Source of the DNA: Gremmenia infestans
Taxonomy: Eukaryota > Ascomycota > Leotiomycetes > Helotiales > Hamatocanthoscyphaceae
Length of the DNA: 64,000 nt
Assembly (NCBI GenBank): GCA_032629725.1
Contig: JAFEVB010000023.1
Span: forward strand, 744,001-808,000
Direction: 5' to 3'
Of this stretch, positions 33,751 to 46,025 are shown piece after piece. The stretch's first letter is position 1; the number at the start of each line of letters is the position of its first letter. The position numbers were made by a program, and so were the translations under genes. The notes beneath the pieces are model-generated. The model did no database searches and was not told the origin of the DNA. It worked only from the letters and a program-made list of their open reading frames with translations.

Positions 33751-35097
33751 ATGTCAAACCCAAAATATATCCATCCCCATTTCCAGCAAATGGGCGCGAA
33801 ACGTCAAGCTAGTCACGGACTACCACGAACGCTCCGGTCGAACCATCGAGAACGGCTGAAAGCAAAACTGGAGTGCCCAAACTCTTCTCCGTGGTTTAAC
33901 TTGAATCAACATCCAATCCATCAACAGGTGCAAGCCAATCTCTTCAAATTGCCCTTGGAAATCCGACGCCAGATCTACGGGGAAGTGATCAGAACATGGG
34001 GACCAGGAGATGGATTTCATATCATCCAGGCCCAACAACTAATTCACATACGTCCTGATTATATTGGAGATGTCCGACTTGCGTTCGTGCTTTGCGAATG
34101 TCCTTCAAGGGGTACCGTTGTTGGTAAAGCCGTGCTGTCAAACGCCGGCTCAAACATCATACATAACCCTTCAAAATTCCACTCGTGGAAAAGTCACAAC
34201 GTCAATAGTCTTATCGTTACAAACGGCTGGTGCGGTAATGATACTTCTGTCATCAGTCCACTGGTGGATGGCTTGCCGAACAACCGCGTTGCTATCTTCT
34301 TGAGTTGTCGACGACTGTAAGTTCAACCATCGCATAGTTCTTCTAGATGGAAATAGGTTTCGTGAAGATCTTCTAACACGTCTTGGACCAGTTATTCCGA
34401 GGCTATTGAAGTACTCTACTCATCATATAGCTTTTCGCTATCAGGCCTTGAGGCCACCCATCGTTTTCTATCAACTGTCCCGCCACAAGCCCTAGAAAAT
34501 ATACGATTTCTAGACCTCATGTCAATCCAGGTTCCTGATTTCTACACGACCCGCACTACATCTGGTATGCCCAAGGATTTAGCAGAAATTCAACGATATT
34601 ACCAGGCGTCGGAAGAAGAATGGCTGCACGTTTGCTCGATTCTTTCGTCTATGAAAGGCCTGAAGGCTTTGCGTATCAAAATCGACAGCTCTCATCTCGG
34701 CTTTGATCTAGAGCCTTTATTTCTCCAACCTCTGATGGATGTTGAGTTGAAGGGAGGCAATTTTATGCTTGAAGTTCCACATCTTTTCCGAGTTGGTACG
34801 TCGGATGGCAAGCACATCGCAAGGGAAGATGGGACCATTCCGTTCACGATCGAGAGGGGATTTCAGGTCGAGCGCCATATTACACCCCGAATTGAGGACG
34901 TTATCAAATCCCGATGTCGTACACCCTACAGGAAACAACTCCGTGTAAATGATTCGCTGCTTCTTTGCTGTTCTTTTACGGCCGTGAGAAATTTCTCTTC
35001 TATGTTGAAAGATGTAGTGTATAAGTTGAAATCTAAGGCGGAGGAAAAGATGGCCTTCTATAAAGAGTGCTACAAGGAGGGGGCAAGATCAAAGTAG
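33751..35097 (+). CDS. DUF7730-type fungal protein (F-box-like)
   Basis: Two exons (33751-34316 and 34392-35097, 75-bp intron) give 423 aa. The junction rebuilds FLSCRRLYSEAIEVLYSSYSF, a segment shared by this family. Residues ~69-84 read LFKLPLEIRRQIYGEVI, the F-box-like helix opening of DUF7730 proteins. The middle continues with SLIVTNGWCGND and the end is a charged helix (LKDVVYKLKSKAEEKMAFYKE). Members are very numerous in filamentous ascomycetes; their function is unknown, and a role as substrate adaptors is only a guess. No frame defects. The surrounding genes are unrelated. Confidence 0.8.
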
Positions 35098-35310
35098 AAG
35101 GATCATAGCAGGTATTGTGCTCACTGGATCTTAACATCATGCAAAAGCTATCCTCCATTTCTTCCGAGTGTGGCAGATGTCACATTGGGGCAGGACCGTG
35201 TAACGTGGCCATCCACGTATAATATTTAATGTCTTCGCAACAGGTGGCGTTCACAATATATTCCGCATTCTGGACTTACTCGATACACTTATCCTGGCAC
35301 TATTACTATA

Positions 35311-36866
35311 TCAAGCCCGTGCTCTTTTCTTTGCGGCTCTCACCTTCTTCAGAATACTTACCTTTCGCTCTACCGGGACTTCTTTGAACACCTTCCATTT
35401 TTCCAAGGTCTTCCATTTCCCACGCATAGTTGGTGGGGGAACTGCACTGGCACCCCGCTCAAGCAAAAGATCCACCACCTCCTCTCTCCCATATGCCACC
35501 GCCCAAATCAATGGCGAGAGGGCATCCTTTCCAGTCCCCTCAAGAGAAGCTCTTCGATCCAGCAATACCCTGCAGACCTCTAGATGGCCCACTATGGAAG
35601 CCTGCATCAACACCGTGAGCCCCGACAAGTCTTTGGCATCAATATCAGCGCCATATTGAAGCAATAGTTCCAATACATCACATTTAGCACGCAGTACTGC
35701 AATTGACAGTGGAGTGAGATCCTTCTCGTCTCGTTTGCCTGCTTGGATGCCACCTTGAATATCAACGTTCGCTCCATGTTTGAGTAGAATCTCACACAGA
35801 GCTCTTCCATCTGTCTCCCGTTCCTGTCGCGCGGCAGAGACGAGAGATGCTCCAAATACTCCTTCTTTGGCATTTGGGTCTGCGCCGGCTGCGAGAAGGA
35901 TCTCAACGCATCTCATAGAACCGGCCATGGTAGCAATTTGGAGAGCAGTTCCTCGTCCGCTAGGGAGATCCACTGGCACCTTTCGTGAGAGAATGTAAGC
36001 TATAAGATTGTACATTCCATTTGAGGCAGCCACATGCAAGGCAGTCGAAGCATTCTTACCACTAACGGAGGTAATGCTTACACCACTGTCTAGTAGGAGT
36101 TTGAATACTCCAACATTGCCGCATTGAACGGCTACTAAGAGCGGAGTCATGTCCCATTGGTCTTTGGGTTCGAGGTGTGCGCCATGTTGTATGAGAGTTC
36201 TGACGCCTTCTTCAAGGTTGAGATGAGCGGCTACATGGAGAGGCGTATAGCCCAAGTGAACCAGGTCGCCATGCGCGTTAAGGAGTTTACTATCCTTTGC
36301 AAAGTGGCCGACCCTATCCTGGTCATTTTCCTTAAGTGCTTGAATCAGGTGGTCGTCTCCTTTTGCGACGGTGGGATCGACGTAATTTTGCCCTGAAGGA
36401 AAACCTGACCAAGACTTTGCATATCTTTTGACAAGCTCCACCTTGTGAATTAAACATATCTCGTCGCATTCGTAGCACTTTTGGCAGACACGGGTGATAT
36501 TCCACGACTGGCTACATCTTAAACAGCCATAATGTTGCTCGACAGGTCCAATTAAGCCTTCGCAGCGAGTGCATTCCATCTCTTTTCGTCGGAGTGAGAA
36601 GTTTGCTGCCTCTTTATTGAACTCTTCTGTCATCGATTTCAGGGTCTCATTGCCTGGTAAATCAAGAACACTAGTCTGGACTGCTGCGCTTGCACCACTT
36701 GATGAGTAGGGAGGTGGGGAAGTGCCTAGATTAAGAGCACTGAGCTGTTGGAATCCCATGCTTAGTAGCTGAAGCTGCTTGATATCAAATAACTAGAAGA
36801 TGAACTTACCTGGCTTTCAGGAGCTAAAGTCCCATTCTCAGAAACAAACACTTCTTCGGAAACCAT
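35311..36866 (-). CDS. Ankyrin-repeat protein with N-terminal zinc-finger-like domain
   Basis: Two exons (36866-36810 and 36768-35311) give 504 aa. The 41-bp intron is short but has good ends, and exon 1 adds MVSEEVFVSENGTLAPESQ in frame. Residues ~85-127 hold Cys pairs (CTRCEG, GCLRCSQ, VCQKCYECDEICLIH), like a ZZ-type zinc finger. From ~190 to 475 come about eight ankyrin repeats, with clear cores such as GYTPLHVAAHLNLEEGVRTL, DMTPLLVAVQCGNVGVFKLL and GLTVLMQASIVGHLEVCRVL. The C-terminus is basic (ILKKVRAAKKRARA). Ankyrin stacks bind proteins. Combinations with ZZ fingers are frequent in filamentous fungi, mostly with unknown roles. The 3' end is ~210 bp from the convergent DUF7730 gene. 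Confidence 0.88.
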
Positions 36867-38192
36867 TTTTGCTGCTCTAATAATACTTAGGTAGGATACT
36901 GACTAACTTTAGCAGGATGCTATTCTTTTCAGCATGAGAAATAATATAGGGAATACACCAGATAATATTGGTAATGAAACAGGATTTTGAAAAGAGTTAG
37001 GGACTTAGCGCTTATGAAACCCTTGCCACCTATCAGGTAGAAGGACCTCGGGTAGGCTGCATGGTGTGATCATCGTACATTGCTAGAAGTAGCATTGCAC
37101 ACGGGGGAGGGGTGTAGCACGTGACGTGGCTGAAATGGTTCGTTTGTTGGATTTAGCTGCTGACATAAGCATGACTAACCATAAAACTGGTCTTCGGGTA
37201 TTTGGTTATACCCTCTAAATACACACAATGCGTAATATATAACTTGACCTCTTTATACTAGCTTCTGTATCGTATACTCTTATCCTTGTGTTCTAACATC
37301 GTTACACAGTACGCATTAAGACTGTTAACAGCTGGAACTGGTATGAACAAGAGGCGTGAAAAACGAGGATCTCCATACTTTTTTGGTCTTTGACTGAGCG
37401 AGAGACACGCAGATTAACACCTAGCGAGGGATCATTCAGACGTGTACGACTTTCATAGGAACGTCATTATCTTCCACCCGAAATTGGTGAGACATCCTTT
37501 ATATCTGGTGATGTTACCACTTCAGATCCTGCTGCACCAAGTCTAGGCAGCAACTATGTACTCCCTAGTACAGAGACATCTGAGCATTACATTGAGGAGG
37601 TACCAAGAGAGGAAGGGCAGGACGGAGAGTGGGAGATTACCTAGTTGCACATTCATTTCACAAGGTTTTCTTCCGGTTATATTCATCATGTAGCTTGGCA
37701 CAAGATCTGCGCTCCTATTCTTTAGATTTACTATCATACCGCAGCTAATAAGGAGCTAAGCGAAGCGTTGATACATTAATCCTAAGTAATTATAGCTAAG
37801 GCCTACGTTATGATTAGGTGCTGAGAGATGCGCCCCATCTTACTAACCATCTTACAGAATACTTGTTACTAATATCTTGAAATAGCTACTTGTCATAAAC
37901 ATGTCAAAATAGTCACTTGTCGTATGCATGTCAAAATAGTCACCAAAAGGGCGCGGACAGAAGACATACAAATATTCTGCCAAGAGACCGTAAATTTAGT
38001 AGAAAACATAACGTGTGGAATATTAAAGTTGCAATAGCTAATCAATCCGGTGCCTTATGTTTGAAAGAGGAGTGCTAATACCTTCTATTGAAGTGGCTAG
38101 TGTCTTCCTTTTCCTCTGACGCATGATCTAAAATTTGCCCACTTTTGCCCACTTTACTAAAGATATAGGGTCAAAAATAATAAGAAGGAACG
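36867..38192. other. Gene-free flank of the retroelement
   Basis: AT-rich. A possible coding relic at ~37449-37641 (frame ...PPEIGETSFISG... VPREEGQDGEWEIT, stop) has an in-frame TAG just upstream and no recognised family. Confidence 0.4.
37881..37944. repeat. 27-bp tandem repeat, about 2.3 copies
   Basis: AATAGCTACTTGTCATAAAC... is repeated with a few transitions at 37908, then a third partial copy follows. Confidence 0.65.
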
Positions 38193-38624
38193 TGTAACGA
38201 TCGCCTAGCTCACGTAGTGCTAGGGTAAGTCTTGTGACTCAAGTAGGTCCCTAGACCTAGGTTGTCGTTGGGTTGATGTTGGTATCTGTTAATAGATCAC
38301 TAGTTGCTATACTTAGGAGTATAGCTCGTTATAAAGTATAAAGTAATAAGCGTATATTAGGAAATACTATTTAAGTTAAGCATAAAGCTTCTATCTAATA
38401 AGTAACAACCTAGCTTTATATAGAACCTTTATGCCTTTGGATCCCAATGGATCCTGACGGGCCGTAAGGATCCCTACAGTCCTCCTTGGTCCGTTACGTA
38501 ACTAATATACTAGAAAAACGTCTCTTGCTTATATAAGGAAAATCTGTTCCTACTAAAGGTTCTCCTACGTCTAAAGTTAGACATTAAGCCTAAGGTCCTT
38601 TGGTTACATGTTATATTCGTAACA
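38193..38624 (-). repeat. Left LTR (3' LTR in element sense)
   Basis: 432 bp, beginning TGTAAC and ending GTAACA. It differs from the right LTR almost only by transitions, mostly in CA/TG context. Confidence 0.95.
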
Positions 38625-38714
38625 CTATTCCCCTCTTAGTTAGCGTAGTCCCTACGCTTAAGTATAATATAGGAAAACATCTTCCTCGTAGTATAGCCTT
38701 CTTTCTTTCTTATT

Positions 38715-39305
38715 ATGCCACCTATTCGCAATATTAAAGATAAAGAGCGCTTTATCCTTTACGACCAAATTATCTCTTCTAGTTATCCTATTAATATAAA
38801 GTGCACTTGTTGTGAATCCTAAGGCTTAGAGTGTATTATATCTAAATCCTCTGGTTTAGGCAAATGTAGTGCTTATATAAAGTCAAAAATGAAGTGCGAT
38901 GTCCGTAGGCCGTTGCTCGCAGACTGGTCTACGCTAGAGCGCAAAGAACTTCATCTAGAGCAAAAGAGGCAAGAGACGCTCTTAAAACTATTACGCTTTA
39001 ACTAGCAATAGTCTAAGTTTAAACGCTATGCCTAGGACATGTTACGCTAGGGCCTTAAAACCCTTGATAAGCTTAACGCCCTAGAGGAGAAGGAGAAGGT
39101 TAAGAAAGAGGAAAGTAGGCGGCGTAAGCAGGGAACTCTGCCTGCTTCTATTCCTAACTTTCTTGCTAGTAGTCCTTTGCTTAGTCTTAACCCTTTTAGC
39201 GACCCTGCCTTTATCGCGTCGCTAGCTGCGTATAATCCTTTAGACCTATTCTAGTTAGGTTAGGGTGCTAACCCTAATAGTCCGCAAACATCTTAAGGTC
39301 CCTAA
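38715..39305 (+). pseudogene. Antisense accessory frame in the retroelement, Zn2Cys6-like Cys pattern
   Basis: On the strand opposite gag-pol, between integrase and the left LTR, an ATG opens a frame of 196 codons. It is interrupted by about ten stops, each explicable as CAA/CAG-to-TAA/TAG or TGG-to-TAG. The amino-acid character is coherent: MPPIRNIKDKERFILYDQ, then residues 30-61 with Cys at 30, 33, 40, 51 and 61 and Tyr (TAT) at 54. That fits the spacing C-x2-C-x6-C-x10-C-x2-C-x6-C of fungal binuclear clusters with one Cys lost. A charged helix (LEEKEKVKKEESRRRKQ) and a Pro/Asn-rich tail (SLNPFSDPAFIASLAAYNP) follow. If once functional it may have been a DNA-binding accessory protein of the element. 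Homologues in other elements would confirm this. Confidence 0.65.
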
Positions 39306-39351
39306 GTGTTATCCCTAGCTCCTAGGTGTTTTCTAAGTGTAGGTAGTTTAT

Positions 39352-39705
39352 CTATTTAACCAAGTACTTAACACTTCCTCTAACCTGTTTGTGGTCTAGT
39401 ATTGCTTCGACCTTATATTCGGCATTAAGGTTAACTAGTTGGATTTCCGTAACGGGCGCAGGTAGCGCCCCTAGTAGTGCTAGTTTAAGGAGGGATATAT
39501 AGAATACTAGATGTATGTTTATTATCCTAGGTAGTGCCAATTCGTAGTTAACTAGTTCTGCAATTCGTTTAATTTTAAACGGCCTTAGCTTTTTGTGATC
39601 TAGTTTCGTGCTTAGTTGTTTTATCTTGATATTTTTTCGTATTAGGTAGACCTTATCCCCCTCTTTAAGCGTAGGTTCTATACTACGTTTTCTGTTATAG
39701 TACAA
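39352..39705 (-). pseudogene. Integrase C-terminal/chromodomain remnant of the retroelement
   Basis: The longest open piece of pol, 117 codons. It contains the GPY/F-like segment (KVYLIRKNI ... KLDHKKLRPFKI ... VNYELALP) and the start of a chromodomain (EYKVEAILDHKQVRGSVKYLVK). It ends at TAG where the invariant chromodomain Trp would be (TGG-to-TAG). Upstream parts of integrase, RNase H and RT lie on the same strand but are cut by many stops. Confidence 0.8.
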
Positions 39706-42700
39706 TGCTGCTCTCTTTATAAAGAATGCTAGGTTGCTAGCTAGTTCCTTCTAAAGTGCTTTAAGGTCTTCTACCTGCATAGTTGCGGATTGGTTATCTA
39801 CTCCTAAGGTTGTCGCAGAGCGGTAGGCCTTAGGGTTATAACTATAATTCGCGTATGCTAGTAAGATCTTCGTATTTTCCGCAGCTAACGTGTTATATGC
39901 GAACTAGGCGAGTGGTAGAAGTCCTACCTAGTTATTCTGCTTATAGTTTATATAATACTAGATATATGTTTCTATTATCTGATTTATCCGTTTAGTTTAT
40001 CCGTTAGTTTATAGGTAAAAACTTATTAATAGCTTCCTTTTAATACCTAGCAAAGCCGTAAATGCTATCCAGAATTTTAAAGTGAAGAGCCGATCTTTAT
40101 CTAATATGATTTCTTTTAGCGCGCTATAGTTTGCTACTACTACTTGGAGAAATGCCTAAGCTAAGTCTTTAGCTATGCTTAACTCCTTATAGAGTATTAT
40201 ATAGGTGTATTTTATTAACCTATCTATAATAACTAGGATAGAATTGTATTCTACTCCTATTATTAGATCCTTGGACGGTGGTAGTTTAACCACGAAGTTC
40301 TATGCAATAGACGTCTAGGGAGTCTTTAGCATATCGGGTGATTGCATTATATTATATAAAGCGTATTATAATACCTTATTCTGTATGTAAGTATTACACT
40401 TGCTAATAACCTTCTTAACTATTATTTGCATACTTGGGAAATAGTATCTCCGCGAGAGCTTTTCCTAGGTTCTAGTGTTTCCCTAATATCCGTAAGCTAG
40501 TAGCTCGTATTATTCCTTAACGAATTCTTTTTAGATACTCTTAGGGATATATATCTTATTCTTATATAGTAGGAGCCTCTCTATATTCTTCTAGAAGTAT
40601 TGCAAGATGCCTTCCGCTACTACGTCCCCTTTATATGCCGATCTAATTTTATCTATAAATAGGTCGCTATTAATACAAGTTGCTGCTACGATTTATTATT
40701 TATTTAGGATAAAGTTATTACTATTTTCCTAGAAGATCGCAACGCCTTTTATTTCCTCTTTTACCTTATACCTTAGCTTCTAACTTAGTGCGTTAGCGCA
40801 TGCATTCTTTATCCCCTTTATGTATTTGATTTATAAGTTATAGGTAGCAAGTGTCTCTACCTACCTTATCTGTCGCCTATTTAAGTCTTTAGTTATAGTA
40901 AAGCTAATAAGATTCTTATGATTAGTAAGAATTGTTACTAGGAAGTTAGCCCCCTAAAGGTAAACCCTCTATTCCTATAATGCTTTAACTATTGCTAGGA
41001 GTTCCTTATTATATATATTATAGTTAAGTTCTGCAGACGTTATTTTTCTAAAGTAGTATGCTACTAGATACTAGCTACTATCTTTATATTTCTATATAAG
41101 CACTCCCTCTATTGCCTTATCTAACGCGTCTGTCTCCGCTATTAACTTAAGTTCTAGCTGGAAGTTCTAGCAGATAGGTTCCTCTATAAAGGCCTGCTTT
41201 AGCTCTTAGAATGCCTTTTCTGCTTTATCTATCTATTTAAACTTCTTCTCCTTTTTTATTAGGTCTATAAGTAGCAGAGCTTTCTTTAAATATAACTTAA
41301 TAAACTTCTAGTAGAAGTTCGCGAATCCTAGGAAAAATTACACCTATTTAACTATAGTTAGCGTTTCCTAGGTAATAATCGCTTAGACCTTTTTAGGGTC
41401 TAGGCCGATTTTCCTTAGCGTAATTATATAGCTTAGAAAAGTGATCTCTTTTATATAAAAGTTGCACTTAAATAGCTTTAGGCGGAATCCCTTCGCTGTA
41501 AGTGCTTCTAAGACCTATGTTATATGTCCTACGTGCTATTCCTTATCGTCTAAATATACTAGTACGTTATTAAAGTAATATATATAGAACCTATCTAAGA
41601 AAGCCCTTAACGCGTCGTAGTTAACTTTTTAACAAGTTGCTAAAGCGTTAGTTAGCTTAAACAGCATAACCTAGTACTTATAGTAACCAAATTTAGTTTA
41701 AAATGCCGTTTTCTATTCCTTGCTTTTCGTAATGCGGATTAGGTAATATGCGTCCCTTATATCTAGTTGTATAAAGATTACTACCTTTCTTAGACGGTTT
41801 TGCATATTATCTGCCTATAGTAGTAGGTATCGATTTTTTATAGTTATCTTATTTAACTTTTAGTAGTTAATACAAAATTGATCTAGTTTATCTTTCTTTT
41901 TTGCAAATAGTATTAGCGCTTTTAATAGGGAGTGCAACTCCCTTATCTATCCCTTAGATAACGCCTTATTAATATACTCCCTTTATAGTCTTATCTTCTC
42001 TTTACTATACTAGCGAAGTGGTTCCTAAGGAGGTTCGCACCCTTCCTTAAGTAGTATCTTATAGTCCTATAATTAATGTTTAGGTAAGGCTTTCTTACCT
42101 TATAGGTTATTAAACATCTATTCGAACTTCTTATACTATACTAGTATCTCTTTTTCGACCTTCTCGTTATCTAGTAGAGAGCCTTAGGTTGCATGCCTTA
42201 GCGCGTTATAGGAGGTAGCGCTAACCTCTCTACGGCTATATAGTTATTTTAATGCATAGCTGCATTAGGTAAACTTTACTTTATAAGTTTCCTAGTTGAT
42301 TTCTAGATTATATTATCTAATCTAAGAAACACCAAAAATGGCCTGATTATCTCTAATACAGATTATATCTAGGCTGATTTCCTTCTAGTAACCTCCTATA
42401 GTTACCTATATAGGTATGGTTTTATGCTTAACTATCCCTCTATTTGTTTTAATCGCTATCTTATTAATAATAGTAAGTAGGTAGGGTTCCTTCTTCTCTT
42501 ATATTAGTATATTAAGCCTCTTTACAGCTTCTAGCAAGATAAAGTTCCTCTGCGCACTAGAGTTAAGCATAACCTATAGCTCCTTTCCTCTAGTGCTAGC
42601 ATTTAGTATTATGTGGTTTTAGCCCCCTGTGGCCGCTACTTACTTCCCTGGTCGTCTTTCTTCTAGGACCTTATATCCTGTAAATTGGTTTTCCTATAGT

Positions 42701-44213
42701 TGGTAACTGCTTTCCTACCTTATTAGTTAGTATAAGGTGTTTAGCGCGAACGTGCTTTATGCTTTATTACTAATATATTACTAGGCAAAAATCGTTAGGT
42801 TTATAGGAAATAGAGGAAAAGTTGTTTTCCTCTAAATGCGCTTTCCTAACCCTTTACTAGTAATTTCCTAGACGTCTCCTAGCTCTATAATTAAGCTTAG
42901 CTTTAGCATCTCCTTGCTAAGAATGCCTTCGACAATTCTAGGCCGTTGAGGTGCCTTAAAGACAACTTATTATATGTCTTAGTATACGACTATATAGTAG
43001 ATGCCTTCTTCTAGTTTCTCTATTCCTAGCTGGAAGTCCTTTTTAAAGGCCGGTTTATCCCCTTTTTTAGGTTCCTACTAGTTTCCTATAGAAAGTTTAT
43101 TGCTAGCTATAATCTATTCTTTATCTATATTAGGTAGCTAGTCTATAGGATCCTAAGATAGGCTTGCTTTTTCTTCTACGTTTATTTCCTAGCTTTTATA
43201 TTTAGGTAGTTGCATGCTATACTTCTATCCCTTAAGGTCTAGTCGCAATGCTACACCTAAGGTTTATATAGCTGCGCTTATATTTTATTTCTTTTAGAGT
43301 CTTTTCCCTTTCTTCTGCCTATAAAAGGATGCTAGGTATCTAAGCAATCCACACTTAAAATAGAGTCCTTTTTAACATCGCTTATCCCGTTTCTCCTTAG
43401 AGAGTAGGTTTGGTTTTTAGTAAGCGGCATTAATTTCTATTAGGTCCCCCTAGTCCTTCCTTCCTATTAATCCTATCTTCCCTAATTGTTTACTAAAGTT
43501 ATAGGTCCTTTTCTATTTAAAGGACCTCTTAAAGAATCAGTTATTAATTTTAACCGCTTTCTTAATTATTTTAGCGAGACTATTTAGTTAGTCTATCTTA
43601 GTTAGCTTGTCTTTAACGAAGTCCTTTAATCCTGCGTAGTACTAGCTAGTTAGGGCGCGGTCGCCCTATCCTGCTATATCCGAATACTGCTAGAACCTAG
43701 CCATATACTTAGAGGCTAACTTGTTCTGCTTTAATCATTGTAGCTCTTATTTAGCTATACTTTGCTATTTAAGGTCGCTAAAGACTTATCGGATGTTTTT
43801 CTTAAATGCTTTATAGCTTATAAATATAGTCTAAGTTAAGGTCCTTGCTCTGGTTATAACTTGCCCCTAACTGGTTTTGTTTGCTATAAAGTCGTTAATA
43901 TAGGTCTTAACCTAGTTAAAGGCCACGCCCTAAAGGTAACTAATTATATAGATAACCTTTACTGCCTTAGTTCCAAATAAGTGTTAGTTGAATAGGATGT
44001 ATATATCTATTAAAGTTAGGAAGTTATCCAACTTGCTTTTATCCCTATAGAACGTGTTAGGTGTCTTAATAATCGCAGTTTATTCCTATACTGCAAAAGT
44101 CTAAGCTAGCGCTAGCGTAGAAGCTAGAGTTGGCGTTAGGGTTAGGGTGTCCTTCCCCTTAGTAGATCTAGTAGATAACATTATTTCGTTGATAGAGAGA
44201 CTAGTGCTTAAAG

Positions 44214-44645
44214 TGTAACAATTGCCTAGCTTACGTAGTGCTAAGGTAAGTCTTATGACTTAAGTAGGTCCCTAGACCTAGGTTATTATTAGGTTAATGT
44301 TAGTATCTATTAATAGATCACTAGTTGCTATACTTAGGAGTATAGCTTATTATAAAGTATAAAGTAATAAGCGTATATTAGGAAATACTATTTAAGTTAA
44401 GCACGAAGCTTTTATCTAATAGGTAATAACCTAGCCTTATATAGAACCTTTATGCCTTTAGATCCTGATAGATCCTAACGGGCCGTGAGGATCCCTACGG
44501 TCCTCCTTGGTCCGTCACGTGACTAATATACTAGAAAAACGTCTCTTGCTTATATAAGGAAAATCTGTTCCTACCAAGGGTTCTCCTACGTCTAGAGTTA
44601 GACATTGAGCCTAAGGTCCCTTGGTTACATGTTACGTTCGTAACA
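44214..44645 (-). repeat. Right LTR (5' LTR in element sense)
   Basis: 432 bp, TGTAAC...GTAACA, followed directly by the GAACG target duplication. Confidence 0.95.
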
Positions 44646-45209
44646 GAACGCTTGGCGAAATAGAAAAATCTAATTTGCGTAAAAAAGATATAGTAGTAAG
44701 TTATCTCCTTTTTATATGGCATAATTATGTATTCTCTTCTTTTAGAAAAGTTATAGTATACCCTCCTTCCTTTCTCGGCGCGCTAGCACTTCCCCTACGG
44801 CCTTCCTTTCCTTATACTCAGATACGATGTGGTGGGGACCAAATGGGATGTCACGTGAAGTGGGGTATGCAGCTAGTACTGCACCGTACCTTATAAAATC
44901 GGGCACTTCACTGAATTTGGATCATCATCTATTCTACAACACACTCTTTTATACAATTTATTTTAATATATACATTTATACAATGATGAAACTATAAGTC
45001 AGATCCTAGCCTAGAGTCCGCGGTTGTGTTGTCTCTCCACAACGATACTAAGCTGACAGTCAGCCCTTGGCGTAACGCCCCTGAACTTGCGCAGGACCGC
45101 GGGAAAAATTGATTAGTCATCAATAAATCCCTGCTGCTTAGGGAAATAACCTATAAGTAAGCGTATATCGACTCATCTCAGTCTCCATTTTCTTCATAAT
45201 ATACTTAGC
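44646..45209. other. Intergenic between retroelement and GNAT gene
   Basis: No gene seen. A TATAAAA box at 44892-44898 lies ~310 bp before the GNAT start. Confidence 0.45.
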
Positions 45210-46025
45210 ATGGCATCCCAGGTTCTGTTGATACCGTGGGATCCCACCTCCCCTGGTCATGTCGAGCGAATGGTGCAGCAACGCATTGCATGCGGATGGA
45301 GCGTGGAAGACGTTGAAGGGTGGAGAGGTCGTCAAGAAATTGGGACCTTGAACTTGCAATGGATTGTTAGTACCCTTCCCAAATCTACTTTACGTATTTT
45401 TTAAATAGAAATCCTGACATTCCTAGGTCTTCGAAGACTCAGAACCCGATCGAGATGCCAAATTACTCAAGCATACCCAGACATATCCCCAAGAACAGGA
45501 CCCGCTAGTTGACTCGGCGATTTTCTTTGGGGGTAAAACGCGAGCCGTTCCCTTTCCACAGAAAAGTTTTATCCCAGTTGGCCATATCTCCTTGGGACGT
45601 GTGCCTGCTGCCTATGAAAACCTCGGGGTTACTAATGAAGAAGGGGCGTACTGGATCGGAGTACTCTACGTCTCACGTGCACTCCATGGAAGCGGATTGG
45701 GACGAAAGACTATGGATACTGTCGAGAACTTGGCGACTTCAGAGCCGTTGTGTGCTAAAATACTGGCTCTGAATGCTATCACCACCGACGATCCAGAAAC
45801 GGTTGAGAAATATAAAGCTCTTGGGTTGGAGATTCCAAAAGCGAGTGATACTACTCTTCTAGTGTACATAGGATATGTGCTAACTCTGTACAGTTTTCCA
45901 ACCACGAATGGTATGCTAGGAGGGGTTATCAAACCTATAACACCGAGGAAAAGTCGTTCTCGAAGGTTGACTCGACAGGGAAAACCTGGTGGTGGGGTGC
46001 TGTGTTTATGAAGAAGCATATTTAA
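45210..46025 (+). CDS. GNAT-family N-acetyltransferase
   Basis: Three exons (45210-45365, 45427-45861, 45894-46025) give 240 aa. The first splice removes a 61-bp intron. The second requires a 32-bp intron (GTGTAC...GTACAG with a TGCTAAC branch site), which is unusually short. Without it the conserved end EWYARRGYQTYNTEE ... WWWGAVFMKKHI is out of frame. The acetyl-CoA fold shows GHISLGRV (strand 4), YWIGVLYVSRALHGSGLGRKTMDTVE (the R/Q-x-x-G-x-G/A pyrophosphate loop as SGLGR) and the late NHEWYARRGY motif. The substrate is unknown. It sits beside an SDR and a sugar-acid-type dehydratase, without shared promoter. Confidence 0.82.

Larger units (their letters stand above)
38193..44645 (-). mobile_element. 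Full-length Ty3/gypsy (chromovirus-like) LTR retrotransposon, RIP-like decay
   Basis: Two 432-bp LTRs bound a 6,453-bp element flanked by a perfect 5-bp target duplication GAACG (38188-38192 and 44646-44650). The sense strand is minus: a purine tract (AAGAGGGGAATAG) abuts the left LTR. The order from the right is a degraded gag knuckle (~43.33-43.39 kb), reverse transcriptase YLDD (41556-41545), RNase H ETDAxDKAI (~41.14-41.10 kb), integrase, and an open C-terminal piece at 39705-39352. This order (RT-RH-INT) is Ty3/gypsy. The integrase end (KVYLIRKNIK, then VEAILDHKQVRGSVKYLVK) leads into a chromodomain, cut at a TAG where Trp is expected. Stops are everywhere and mostly explained by CA-to-TA or TG-to-TA changes, so it is not autonomous. 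Confidence 0.95.

Noticed and set aside
37881..37944. Possible CRISPR-like spacing of the 27-bp repeats
   Set aside because: The repeats are directly adjacent with no spacers, and this is a eukaryotic genome.
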